Assembly (NCBI GenBank): GCA_001664505.1 | Contig: CP011806.1 | Span: 786,397 to 850,396, forward strand | DNA: 64,000 nt | DNA from: Acidobacteria bacterium Mor1 | GTDB lineage: Bacteria > Acidobacteriota > Polarisedimenticolia > Polarisedimenticolales > Polarisedimenticolaceae | Reading direction: 5' to 3' | Part shown: positions 33,349 through 42,687 of the stretch, piece after piece | Layout of the letters: every line of letters begins with the position of its first letter | How positions within the stretch are numbered: position 1 is the stretch's first letter | Translations under genes and position numbers: made by a program | The notes under the pieces: model-generated | Told to the model about the DNA's origin: nothing | Database searches by the model: none | The model's input: the letters and a program-made list of their open reading frames with translations, nothing else

Positions 33349-36342
33349 CTAGCGCGCCCCGTCCAGGTACTCTCGCAGGCCCTGCTGGCGGGGATCGATG
33401 CGCAGGGATTCTTCCCAGGTCGCCCGGGCGTCGGCCTCGCGACCGAGCCGCCGGTAGGCCTCGCCCAGCGGATTGAGCAGCTGGGGCCCGCCGACACCCG
33501 CCTGCCGGGCTGCGACGAGATGCTCGACCCCGGCTTCGAAGTTCCCCTGTTCGAGCTCCAGCATGCCCGCCTGGAACAACGCCCGGGGCCGCGCTCGGGG
33601 ATCCTCGATCGCACGCCGCAGCTCCGCCCTGGCCGATGCCCAGTCTCCCCGGTTCCAGTGGATCAACGCCAGGTTCATCCGGGCGTCGCCGTAGTCCGGA
33701 TCGACCTCGAGGGCCCGGGCCAGCAACTGCTCGGCGTCCCGGTAGTTCTTCTGGGAGATGCGGACTCCCGCCAGGTTGTTCAGGGGTGAGGCGTAGCCGG
33801 GATCGGCCTGGACCGCGCGAATCCAGAGTTCTGCAGCACGCTCGGTCTCGCCGCGGGCGTAGTGCAGGCTGGCCAGGTTGTTCAGGACCACCGAGTTGTT
33901 CGGTACCTTGCCCAGGGCGCGGGAATAGAGATCGATCGCACGGTCCAACTCTCCCCGGTCCTGGTAGACCAGAGCCAGGTTGTTGTAGGCGCCGACGTAG
34001 TAGGGGTCCGCTTCGATCGCCTCGAGGAACCAGCGCTCGGCGGAGGCGTCGTCGCCGCGTTCCCGGGCGATGGCCCCCAGGTGGTTGCGGGGCTTGGCGC
34101 TATCGGGGTCGAGCCGGGCCGCCTCCTCGAACTCCCGCCGAGCCTCATCGGGCCGGCCCCGGCCGTCGAGCACCGTGCCCAGGGTGGTGCGAACCGCGGC
34201 CGCCTCGGGCTCGACCTCCAACACCTTGCGCAGGTAACCCTCGGCCCGCTCCAGCTCACCACGCTCGATGGCCAGCTCCGCCAACACGTGCCCTGCCGAC
34301 CTGCGGGAGGTGGTGTACCCGAACGCCTGCTCGAGGAAGGGCTCCGCTTCATCCCCCTTGCCCTGATAGCGCAGAGCGAGCGCCAGATTGACCAGCAGCG
34401 AGGGGTTGTCGGGAGAACCCTGCAGGTCTTCGCGGAACAGCGCCTCGGCCTCGACGTAGCGTCCCTCTCCCATCAACGCCACCCCTTCGTTGTTCCGTGA
34501 ACCGCCGCCCTCGGCGCCGGCATCGGTTCCGATGTAGCCGAGGCCCTGAAGCTTGGCCATCAGGTCGCCGGCGGCTGGATCGTCGATCTGACCGGCCATC
34601 AACTCGCGAGGCGGGTCCACCTGGCGGAAACGAACGGGGTGTTGCTCGAAGAACTCCGGCTCGATGGCCTCACCCAGTACCCGGCCCGGCCAGGAACGGG
34701 GTACGGGCTGGCCGAACAGCGCCAGCAGGGTCGGCGCGATGTCGTAGATGCTGGCCTCGCCCAACCGATGCCCCGGCCGCACATGGGCCCCGGAGAGGAT
34801 CAAGGTGCCGAAGCGCCGGTGCCAGTCGGCCGCAGGACCGTGGCCGATCCGCGGGTCGGTGAGCCGGGGGCGTGTCGCGTCGGAGGCGAACCCGTGATCG
34901 GAGATCACGATCACCGTCCAGTCCTCCCCTCGCCCCTCGAGCAACTTGCCGACGTAGGCATCGGCAGTCTCGTAGTAGCGGTCGACCATGGCGTTGAACG
35001 ATGCGAAGCGTTGGGCGTCGACACCCGGCCGGCGAGGCGGCCGGTAAGGCATGAACAGATGGCCGATGGTGTCGGTTCCCTCGAAGTAGACCAGTTCGAG
35101 CTCCGGCTCGAACTCCTCGTGGAAGGCCTGCGCGGTCCGCAGGTAGGTCTCCCCCGAGGCGATCAGGGTTCGCAGGTCGTCGAGCATCTCCTGCTCTTCG
35201 GCGGGGAACTGCTCCCGGCGGGTGCGCGGACCGTCGAGGTAGTGCAGCACCTGCTCCCAGTCGACCTGCTCGGGGTCGACCTGCATCTTCAGCACGTCGT
35301 CGTAGAGCTCGGGGGGCCAGGTCTTGCCCAGGGCGTCTTCGGGGTCCGCCTCGTAGCCGAACAGCTGATAGGCGATACGGTCCGAAACCATGTAGCCGTT
35401 GACCGGTTCTGCCGGCCAAGTCGCCCACCAGGCGTTGACCCCGACGGTGGCGCCGGCGCGGGAGAGCATCTCCCAGACCGCGGCGGCCTTGCGCTGGGCG
35501 GCCGTGACCGGCTGGGCGGCTCCGCCCTGACCGTCGTCGACGAGAAAATCGTGGACGCCGTGGCGGCCGGGTTCGACACCGGTGGCGATCGAGGTCCAGA
35601 TCACCGGCGAGAGCAGCGGATTGATCGAGAGCAGTTTGGCCCGGGTCCCGTTTTCGACCAGCCGGGCCAGGTTCGGTACCCGGCCCGCCTCGATCAACGG
35701 GTCGAGGATCTCCCAGTCGGCGCCGTCGAGACCGATGACCAGCACCCGGGTCGACGGACGCAGCGGCACGTCTGCGTCGTCAGCGACCTGTAGGAAGTCG
35801 AGGCCCCGCAGCTCGAACCCGGTGAGTTCGATACCGAGGGCCTCGAGCCGGGACTCCAGTCCGGTCTCCAGACCGTGGGCCAGCGCCGCGGTGGCCCGGC
35901 GCACGCCGCCCTCGCGGTTCAGCTCGGAGCCGACCTCGTCCAACGCGTCGGCGAGCACCTCGGTCAATGGGCGCCCGCCGGTCTTCTGCTGGACCCGGAG
36001 CGGGTGATTGACCTGCAGGCCGGCCACCCCGCGGAACCCGAAGCGGCTCCCGTCGGGGGCGGGCAGCATCAGCCGTTCGGCGGAACTCAGCGGGAGTTGC
36101 AGCGCATGCCGCGGGTAGCGGGTCAGCGACAACAGTCCCGGCGGCGCCAGGACCAGCGGCCCGTCGACCTCGAAGGCGACCGAGGAGACCAACGGACTGT
36201 GCAGGACGCCGACCTCGAGCTCCGGCTGGAGCGGCCGCAGGCCGGCGAAGAGCCAGACCGCGGCGAGAGCGGCGAGGACCCAGCGGACCCGGCGGCCTGA
36301 CGGCCGGCCGGGTCGATCGCCGGATCGGCCGGAATCAGGCAC
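33349..36342 (-). CDS. Membrane-anchored alkaline-phosphatase-superfamily protein with C-terminal TPRs
   Basis: A 997-residue protein. One N-terminal membrane helix ([16 protein letters not shown]) is followed by about 150 residues resembling an SPFH-type domain ([32 protein letters not shown]). Residues 200-590 are a type I phosphodiesterase fold with metal and nucleophile motifs ([54 protein letters not shown]). From about 630 there are roughly ten TPR repeats ([40 protein letters not shown]). GTG at 36342 overlaps the metK stop by 8 bases. The substrate is unknown; periplasmic glycolipid or phosphoglycan modification is possible. Confidence 0.8.
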   Translation of the reverse strand: MPDSGRSGDRPGRPSGRRVRWVLAALAAVWLFAGLRPLQPELEVGVLHSPLVSSVAFEVDGPLVLAPPGLLSLTRYPRHALQLPLSSAERLMLPAPDGSRFGFRGVAGLQVNHPLRVQQKTGGRPLTEVLADALDEVGSELNREGGVRRATAALAHGLETGLESRLEALGIELTGFELRGLDFLQVADDADVPLRPSTRVLVIGLDGADWEILDPLIEAGRVPNLARLVENGTRAKLLSINPLLSPVIWTSIATGVEPGRHGVHDFLVDDGQGGAAQPVTAAQRKAAAVWEMLSRAGATVGVNAWWATWPAEPVNGYMVSDRIAYQLFGYEADPEDALGKTWPPELYDDVLKMQVDPEQVDWEQVLHYLDGPRTRREQFPAEEQEMLDDLRTLIASGETYLRTAQAFHEEFEPELELVYFEGTDTIGHLFMPYRPPRRPGVDAQRFASFNAMVDRYYETADAYVGKLLEGRGEDWTVIVISDHGFASDATRPRLTDPRIGHGPAADWHRRFGTLILSGAHVRPGHRLGEASIYDIAPTLLALFGQPVPRSWPGRVLGEAIEPEFFEQHPVRFRQVDPPRELMAGQIDDPAAGDLMAKLQGLGYIGTDAGAEGGGSRNNEGVALMGEGRYVEAEALFREDLQGSPDNPSLLVNLALALRYQGKGDEAEPFLEQAFGYTTSRRSAGHVLAELAIERGELERAEGYLRKVLEVEPEAAAVRTTLGTVLDGRGRPDEARREFEEAARLDPDSAKPRNHLGAIARERGDDASAERWFLEAIEADPYYVGAYNNLALVYQDRGELDRAIDLYSRALGKVPNNSVVLNNLASLHYARGETERAAELWIRAVQADPGYASPLNNLAGVRISQKNYRDAEQLLARALEVDPDYGDARMNLALIHWNRGDWASARAELRRAIEDPRARPRALFQAGMLELEQGNFEAGVEHLVAARQAGVGGPQLLNPLGEAYRRLGREADARATWEESLRIDPRQQGLREYLDGAR

Positions 36343-37486
36343 CGACGTGCTTTTGCAGCTTCTCCGCGATCTGGGTCGTCTCCCAGGTGAACCCTTCCTC
36401 GTCCCGGCCGAAGTGGCCGTAGGCGGCGGTCGGACGGTACACCGGGCGGCGGAGCTGCAGGTGCTCGATGATCCCCTTGGGGGTCAGCGGGAAGTGTTCC
36501 TGGACCAACTCCGACAGCTTCTCCTCGGCCATCTTGCCGGTGCCGAAGGTGTTGACCATCACCGAGACCGGATCGGCGACGCCGATGGCGTAGGCAAGCT
36601 GCACCTCGGCGCGGTCGGCGAGGCCGGCAGCGACCAGGTTCTTGGCGATGTAGCGGGCCATGTAGGAGGCGGAGCGGTCGACCTTCGAGGGATCCTTACC
36701 CGAGAACGCACCGCCGCCGTGATGCCCCATGCCGCCGTAGGTGTCGACGATGATCTTGCGGCCGGTCAGCCCGGCGTCTCCCTGGGGACCGCCGATGACG
36801 AAGCGGCCGGTGGGGTTGACGTAGATCTTGGTGTCGGCGGACATGTACTGCTCGGGAATGATCGGCTTGATCACGCTCTCGCGGACCGCCTCTTCGATCT
36901 GCTCGTTGGTCGCGTCCTGATGGTGCTGGGTAGAGATGACCACCGCGGTCACCTTCTCGGGCACGCCGTCGACGTACTGGACCGTGACCTGGGACTTGCC
37001 GTCGGGACGGAAGAAGCCGACGCTGCCGTCCTTGCGCACCGCCGCCAACTTGCGGGTCAGCTGGTGGGCCAGGGTGATCGGCAGGGGCATCAGCTGCTGC
37101 GTCTCGCGGCAGGCGTAACCGAACATCATGCCCTGGTCGCCGGCACCGCCGGTGTCGACGCCCATGGCGATATCGCCGGACTGTTCGTTGATCGTCGACA
37201 GCACCGCGCAGGTCTCGTAGTCGAAACCAAGCGCCGGGTCGTCGTAGCCGATCTCCTTGATCGTGTTCTGCACGATCCCGCGGACATCGACGTATTCCTT
37301 GGTCGTGATCTCCCCGGCCACCAGGCTCATACCGGTGGTAACCAGGGTCTCGCAGGCCACGCGGCCGGCCGGGTCGCCCGCGAGAATCGCGTCGAGCACC
37401 GCGTCGGAAATCTGATCGGCGACCTTGTCCGGGTGCCCCTCGGTAACCGACTCCGAGGTGAACAGCATGCGACCTTTGCCCGTCAT
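36335..37486 (-). CDS. metK: S-adenosylmethionine synthase
   Basis: Makes SAM from methionine and ATP. At 383 residues it has the usual length, with [20 protein letters not shown], the [12 protein letters not shown] hexapeptide region, [20 protein letters not shown], and the P-loop-like [17 protein letters not shown]. The ribosome site AAGGAG lies 6 bases before the ATG at 37486. It has its own promoter and is followed with overlap by the phosphodiesterase/TPR gene. Confidence 0.97.
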   Translation of the reverse strand: MTGKGRMLFTSESVTEGHPDKVADQISDAVLDAILAGDPAGRVACETLVTTGMSLVAGEITTKEYVDVRGIVQNTIKEIGYDDPALGFDYETCAVLSTINEQSGDIAMGVDTGGAGDQGMMFGYACRETQQLMPLPITLAHQLTRKLAAVRKDGSVGFFRPDGKSQVTVQYVDGVPEKVTAVVISTQHHQDATNEQIEEAVRESVIKPIIPEQYMSADTKIYVNPTGRFVIGGPQGDAGLTGRKIIVDTYGGMGHHGGGAFSGKDPSKVDRSASYMARYIAKNLVAAGLADRAEVQLAYAIGVADPVSVMVNTFGTGKMAEEKLSELVQEHFPLTPKGIIEHLQLRRPVYRPTAAYGHFGRDEEGFTWETTQIAEKLQKHVGA

Positions 37487-37558
37487 GGAAACTCCTTAAC
37501 CTACCGTGATTTGCGGCCGAGCACGCGAGGCGGGAAACGACCGGGATCGAAGCCGGTC

Positions 37559-37587
37559 ATGCTAACACCCGCACCAGAGCAGTTCAA
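37559..37587 (-). promoter_or_regulatory. Sigma-70 type promoter of metK
   Basis: On the minus strand: TTGAAC (37582-37587), 17-base spacer, TAGCAT (37559-37564). It starts a leader of about 66 bases, too short for the common SAM riboswitches, and none was recognised in it. Confidence 0.6.
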
Positions 37588-37598
37588 TCCGGCCCGGA

Positions 37599-40500
37599 TC
37601 AGGCGCTGGGCCCCTCCCGGCGCCGCCGGAACTCCCTTTCCGGAGCCTTTTTCGGCGGCCCCAGCCGGTAGCGAACCCGCCCGGGACCGAGCAGACCGCT
37701 CATCGCCTCGGTGAACTCCTTGGAAGGGGAAACCCCCAGGCTGGTCTCCGCCCGGGCGATCAGCCGGAAGGCTCCCGGCTTCTGTACCTCGAAGAAAAGG
37801 GGCACACTGCCCTTGTGGGCCTCGATCATCGCCCGCACCCGGTCCACCATCTCCTCGTCGAGGACACCGTCCAGCTTGACCTGGACCGCATCGGCCCGGG
37901 CCTCGCGCATCGCGTCCAGCGGCGTGACCGCGTCGCCGATGACCTTGATGTTCTCCTCCTCGACCTCGCACTTGCCGCTGATCAGCACCGGGCGGTCGAC
38001 CTCGAGCAGGTTCTGACACTCCTCGAAGGCCCGGGGGAAGATCAGCACCTCCATCTGCCCCTCGAGATCCTCGAGCTGCACGATGGCCCACCAGTCCCCC
38101 TTCTTGGACTTACGCTTCCGCACGGCGGTGATGATTCCGGCCAGGGCCAGCTCGTTGGTGCCCTCGCTGTTGTTCTTGAGCTCCGCGGTGCTGTGGGAGG
38201 CGAAGTCCTGGACCGCCTGGCGATGCCCCTCCAACGGATGCCCCGAGATGTAGAAACCCAGGGTCGCCTTCTCGTGGCTCAACCGGGTCTTCTCGTCCCA
38301 CTCGGGAACGTCGGGCAGCAACTCCTGGTACTCCTGCTCCTCGTCGGCGCCGTCGCCGCCCCCGCCGAACAGGCTGCTCTGCCCCGCCACCGCATCGGCC
38401 CGGCGCTTCTGGCCGAACTCCAGGGCTGAGTCGATCACCGCCGCGAGCTGGCTGCGATGATCGGCGAAGCTGTCCAGCGCTCCGGCCTGGATCAACGCCT
38501 CGAGCACCCTGCGGTTGACGTGCTTGCTGTCCAGCTCGCTACACAGGCCGTGGAGCGAGCGGAATTCCCCTTTGCGTTCCCGCGCATCGAGAATGCCCTG
38601 GATCGTGCCCTCGCCCACTCCCTTGATCGCAGACAGGCCGAAGCGGATCTGCTTGTCGGCGGCGACGGTGAAGTCGAGCATCGACTCGTTGACGTGGGGT
38701 GGGAGCACTTCGATGCCCATGTCCCGGCATTCGTTGAAGTACTTGACGACGTTGTCGGTGTTCCCCTTTTCGGTGGTCAGCAACGCCGCCATGAAGTGCA
38801 CCGGATGGTGTGCCTTGAGCCATGCCGTACGGAAGGCCACCAGCGCATAGGCCGCCGAGTGCGACTTGTTGAAGCCGTAGCCGGCGAAGTACGCCATCAG
38901 CTCGAAGACCTTCTTGGCGTCCTCCCGTTTGATCCCCGCCTCCTCGGCGCGGCCGGTGAACTTCTCCTCTTCCTTTTCCATCACCTCGACCTTCTTCTTG
39001 CCCATGGCACGGCGAAGGATGTCGGCTTCTCCGAGGGAGTAGCCGCCCATTTTCGAGGCGATCTGCATCACCTGTTCCTGGTAGAGAATCACGCCGTAGG
39101 TCTCTTCCAGCACCTCCTTGGTCAGCGGGTGCGGGTACTTGACCTTGATCTTTCCGTGGCGGCGCTTGATGAAATCGTCGATCAGGCCGCCGCCGATGGG
39201 GCCCGGACGGTACAGGGCGTTGAGGGCGATGAGATCCTCGAAGCGGTCCGGTTTGAGCCGCCGCAGGATGTCCCGCATGCCCTGGGATTCGAACTGGAAG
39301 ATGCCTGAGGTTCGCGCCTTCTGGAACAGCTCGAAGACCTTGGGGTCGTCCAGCGGAAGGTTGTCCATGTCCGGACGGGTGCCGGTAACCCGTTCGATCG
39401 ACTTGACGGCGTCGTCGATCAGGGTGAGGGTCTTGAGGCCGAGGAAGTCCATCTTGAGGAGGCCCATCTCCTCGACCTCGTCCTTGGCCCACTGGGTCGT
39501 GATTTCGTCGGAATCCTTGCTGCCCCGGTAGACCGGCGCGAACTCGACGATCGGCTTCGGCGCGATCACGACGCCGGCGGCGTGGGTCGAGGCGTGACGG
39601 GTCACTCCTTCGAGGCGCTTGGCCACGTCGATCAGCTGCTTGACGTCCGGCTCGGTGTCGTAGGCCTGCTTGAGCGCCGGAACCTCTTTCATCGCCCCGT
39701 CGATGGTGATATCCACGCCCGGTTGCGCCGGCACCAGCTTGGCGATGCGATCGACCTCGGCGTAGGGAATCTCGAGGCCCCGGCCCACGTCCCGGATGAC
39801 GGCGCGGGCGGCCATGGTTCCGAAGGTGATGATCTGGGCCACGTTCGGGCGGCCGTACTTGTCGGTGACGTACTCGATCACCTTCTCCCGCTTGCGCATG
39901 CAGAAGTCGATATCGATATCGGGCATCGACACGCGTTCGGGATTGAGGAAGCGCTCGAACAGCAGGTCGTACTGCATCGGGTCGATGTCGGTGATGCCCA
40001 TGGAGTAGGCGACCAACGACCCGGCCGCCGAGCCGCGCCCCGGCCCGACCGGGATGTCCATCTCCCGGGCAACCCGCATGAAGTCCCAGGTGATCAGAAA
40101 GTACCCCGGGAAACCCATCTCCCGGATGATCTTGATCTCGACCTCGAGCCGCTTGTCGTACTCCTCGAAGGGGTGCTGCAGGCGGCCGGCAGCCTCCTCG
40201 CCCCGCAACTGCTGCTTGCGGGCGGCCAACCCCTCACGGGCGACGTGCTCGAAGTAGCCGTCCAGGTCGAAGCCCTCAGGCACCGGGAACTCCGGCAGCA
40301 GGTTATCCTGGGGTTCGATGTAGAAGTTGCAGCGATCGGCGACCCGTGCGGAGTTGAGCACCGCCTCCGGAACCCACGAGAAGAGATCGCTCATCTCGTC
40401 GTGACTCTTCAGGTAGTGCTGCTTGCTGTACTGCATGCGGCTGGTGTCGTTGACCGTCTTGCCGGTCTGAATGCAGCAGAGCACGTCGTGGGCGAAGTGA

Positions 40501-41159
40501 TCGTCAGGCAGCAGATAGTGGCTGTCGTTGCTAGCCACCACCGGGATGCCCATCTCCTTGCCCAGCTTGACCAGCGGCTCGTTGATCTGCAGCTGCTCGG
40601 TCAGCCCGTGATCCTGGAGCTCGAGCCAGTACCCCCCTTCCCCGAAGACCTCCCGGTACCAGCCGGCCGCCTTCTGGGCCTCCTTGAACTGGTCGCCCAT
40701 CAACAACTGGGGGATCTCCCCGGCCAGGCAGGCGGAGAGGCAGGTCAGTCCCTCGGAGTGCTCGGCCAGGATCTCCTTGTCGATCCTCGGGCGGTAGTAG
40801 AAGCCCTCGAGGTATCCGGCCGAGGCCAGCTTGATCAGGTTCTTGTAGCCGGCGTAGTTCTCGGCCAGCAGCACCAGATGGTGGTAGGGCTTCTGCCCAC
40901 GCTGGCGGGGTGCCTTGTCGAAGCGGGACTCGGGCGCGACGTAGGCCTCGATCCCGATGATCGGCTTGATCCCGGCCTTCTTCGCCTTCTTCGTGAAATC
41001 GATCACGCCGAACAGGTTGCCGTGATCGGTGATGGCGACGGCGGGTTGCCCGTCATCGGCAGCCCGCTTGGTCATCTCGTCGATCCGTTGCGCGCCGTCG
41101 AGCAACGAGTAGGTCGTGTGGTTATGCAGATGAACGAAACGTTCGTTGGCTGAGGCCAT
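37599..41159 (-). CDS. dnaE: DNA polymerase III alpha subunit
   Basis: Replicative polymerase of 1186 residues, a normal DnaE length. The N-terminal PHP domain has FVHLHNHTTYSLLDGA; the polymerase palm has the catalytic PDIDIDFCM near residue 410, with AAGSLVAYSMGITDIDP before it. Fingers and beta-binding parts follow (KKKVEVMEKEEEKF, GFNKSHSAAYALVAFRTAWL), and the OB fold is near the C-terminus (LALAGIITAVRKRKSKKG). ATG at 41159 is chosen because the PHP domain begins there; the frame extends 65 codons upstream without family likeness. TACAAT (41188-41183, minus strand) is a likely -10. Confidence 0.97.
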   Translation of the reverse strand: MASANERFVHLHNHTTYSLLDGAQRIDEMTKRAADDGQPAVAITDHGNLFGVIDFTKKAKKAGIKPIIGIEAYVAPESRFDKAPRQRGQKPYHHLVLLAENYAGYKNLIKLASAGYLEGFYYRPRIDKEILAEHSEGLTCLSACLAGEIPQLLMGDQFKEAQKAAGWYREVFGEGGYWLELQDHGLTEQLQINEPLVKLGKEMGIPVVASNDSHYLLPDDHFAHDVLCCIQTGKTVNDTSRMQYSKQHYLKSHDEMSDLFSWVPEAVLNSARVADRCNFYIEPQDNLLPEFPVPEGFDLDGYFEHVAREGLAARKQQLRGEEAAGRLQHPFEEYDKRLEVEIKIIREMGFPGYFLITWDFMRVAREMDIPVGPGRGSAAGSLVAYSMGITDIDPMQYDLLFERFLNPERVSMPDIDIDFCMRKREKVIEYVTDKYGRPNVAQIITFGTMAARAVIRDVGRGLEIPYAEVDRIAKLVPAQPGVDITIDGAMKEVPALKQAYDTEPDVKQLIDVAKRLEGVTRHASTHAAGVVIAPKPIVEFAPVYRGSKDSDEITTQWAKDEVEEMGLLKMDFLGLKTLTLIDDAVKSIERVTGTRPDMDNLPLDDPKVFELFQKARTSGIFQFESQGMRDILRRLKPDRFEDLIALNALYRPGPIGGGLIDDFIKRRHGKIKVKYPHPLTKEVLEETYGVILYQEQVMQIASKMGGYSLGEADILRRAMGKKKVEVMEKEEEKFTGRAEEAGIKREDAKKVFELMAYFAGYGFNKSHSAAYALVAFRTAWLKAHHPVHFMAALLTTEKGNTDNVVKYFNECRDMGIEVLPPHVNESMLDFTVAADKQIRFGLSAIKGVGEGTIQGILDARERKGEFRSLHGLCSELDSKHVNRRVLEALIQAGALDSFADHRSQLAAVIDSALEFGQKRRADAVAGQSSLFGGGGDGADEEQEYQELLPDVPEWDEKTRLSHEKATLGFYISGHPLEGHRQAVQDFASHSTAELKNNSEGTNELALAGIITAVRKRKSKKGDWWAIVQLEDLEGQMEVLIFPRAFEECQNLLEVDRPVLISGKCEVEEENIKVIGDAVTPLDAMREARADAVQVKLDGVLDEEMVDRVRAMIEAHKGSVPLFFEVQKPGAFRLIARAETSLGVSPSKEFTEAMSGLLGPGRVRYRLGPPKKAPEREFRRRREGPSA

Positions 41160-41215
41160 CGACGATGCACTCTCCGTATCGATTGTACGAGTCGAAGTCG
41201 AGTCTTTGGGGGAAG

Positions 41216-41230
41216 CCCCCCAGGGGGGCG
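41216..41230 (-). other. Short GC palindrome between the TPR lipoprotein gene and dnaE
   Basis: GCCCCCCAGGGGGGC is a 7-bp perfect palindrome. The adjoining GGGGG at 41209-41213 offers a competing fold. No T-run follows, so terminator function on the transcript running into dnaE is uncertain. Confidence 0.35.
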
Positions 41231-41292
41231 GCGCCCATCGCGCGCAGCGAGGCGCGAGGGGCCTGATGGTACCACGGTGCGCGGGCCGGTCG

Positions 41293-42687
41293 TCAGTCGA
41301 TCTGAGTGGCCAGATCCTCGATCGCCGCGTCCGCGGGGAACAGTTTGCGTGCAACCGTAAGGCGCTCCAGCGCTTCCGCCTTGCGGCCTGCCGCGTTCAG
41401 GCTTCGGATCCAACCGGCGTGGGCATCCGGCGCCGAGGGGTCCGCCTCGACGGCCCGCTGCCAACCCTCGGCGGCCTCGGCGTTGCGACCCGCCCCGTGG
41501 AGCAACCGGGCCAACTCGCGATGTAGATCCGCGTCGGAGGGGTCGGCGTCGACCGCCCGTTCCAGCAGGCCGATCGCCTCGTCCCGGTCCCGGCCGCCGA
41601 CGATGAGCGCCAGGTTGTAGAGCACCGCCGGCGAACCGCCATCCTCAGCGATCAACTCGCGATAGATTCCCTCGGCCTCGCCGGGGCGCCCCAGCTCGTT
41701 GAGAGCCACGGCGAGATTCGTTCGAGCGGCGACATGTCCGGGAACGTCTTGGAGAATTCCACGAAGGTAGGTCTCACCGACGTCGTACCGTCCGGCGGAA
41801 AGTAGCCGCTTGGCCAACTTCAACCGCCCTTGCAGGCCGCGGTCCAGCTTCATCAACTCGATTTCATGGGGATCGCTCGGAGCCAACGTGCCGGGCCGGT
41901 TCGCAGCAAGGAACGCCTTCGCCTTTTCCAGGTCGCCGAGATCCCGGTAAGCCATCCCGATCGCGTGGCCGATGCCGGCGCCCTCGGGACGCAGCTCACG
42001 AGCCTTCCGGTAGCCGGCAAGGGCTTCGCGGGGCGCATTCCGTGCGGCCAGGGCGCGCCCCATCCAGTAGTAGGCAGCCGCGGATTCCTCGCTGCTCAGG
42101 ACGGTCGAGGCGAGCCTCCCTGCCGTCTCCGCGTCCCCCTGCTCCAGATAGACCGAGGCCAACCAGATCGCCGCGGCATCGTCCCTCTGCAGGGTGACGG
42201 CGCGGGCGTAGTGCAGCCGGGCATCGTCCAGGCGTTTCTGGCGACGGGCGAGCCGGCCCAGGTAGTAGTGCCAGCGGAAGTCCCGGGGGTTCAGGATCGC
42301 CGCGCCTTCCAGCGCGGCTTTCGCGGCGCTGTCGAACTGGTAGACCAGGTAAACCATCCCCAAGCGGCCCTGGGCCTCGGCCAACTCGCCGCAGCTGCCC
42401 GGCTCACCCTGGAGTGTCTCGACCCGTTCCTGAAGGCCCGTCAGCTGCTCGGCAATCGGAGCGTCCATTCCTTCGGTGGAAACCGGCTCGAGGGGTGGCA
42501 GCGGCCACGCTCCCGGGTCCCAGCTCGAGGCGGCGTCCGGTCCGTTGGGGAGTTTTTCCTCCACCGGCCACGTCCCCGAGAAGGGAACGAACTCCAGAGC
42601 CTGATCCGGTGCAGCTTCGCCGCCGCAACCGGACAGCAAAAGGGTCAGGGCGAACAAACCCGACGCCCATCGGCCGACGACGGTCAC
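41293..42687 (-). CDS. TPR-repeat lipoprotein
   Basis: A 464-residue lipoprotein: signal peptide with lipobox LLSGC (VVGRWASGLFALTLLLSGCG), a proline-rich spacer, then about nine TPR units (WHYYLGRLARRQKRLDDARL, YYWMGRALAARNAPREALAG, ARTNLAVALNELGRPGEAEG, LHRELARLLHGAGRNAEAAE). The GTG at 42687 overlaps the stop of the upstream gene (GTGA), which fixes the start. It is the third gene of the GT / ASPIC / TPR operon and probably scaffolds partner proteins at the membrane. Confidence 0.85.
   Translation of the reverse strand: MTVVGRWASGLFALTLLLSGCGGEAAPDQALEFVPFSGTWPVEEKLPNGPDAASSWDPGAWPLPPLEPVSTEGMDAPIAEQLTGLQERVETLQGEPGSCGELAEAQGRLGMVYLVYQFDSAAKAALEGAAILNPRDFRWHYYLGRLARRQKRLDDARLHYARAVTLQRDDAAAIWLASVYLEQGDAETAGRLASTVLSSEESAAAYYWMGRALAARNAPREALAGYRKARELRPEGAGIGHAIGMAYRDLGDLEKAKAFLAANRPGTLAPSDPHEIELMKLDRGLQGRLKLAKRLLSAGRYDVGETYLRGILQDVPGHVAARTNLAVALNELGRPGEAEGIYRELIAEDGGSPAVLYNLALIVGGRDRDEAIGLLERAVDADPSDADLHRELARLLHGAGRNAEAAEGWQRAVEADPSAPDAHAGWIRSLNAAGRKAEALERLTVARKLFPADAAIEDLATQID

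Noticed and set aside
37487-37558. SAM-responsive riboswitch before metK
   Set aside because: The leader from the predicted start is only about 66 bases and lacks any recognised SAM or SAH aptamer core. The GACCGG/CCGGTC hairpin (37539-37558) would be partly outside the transcript.
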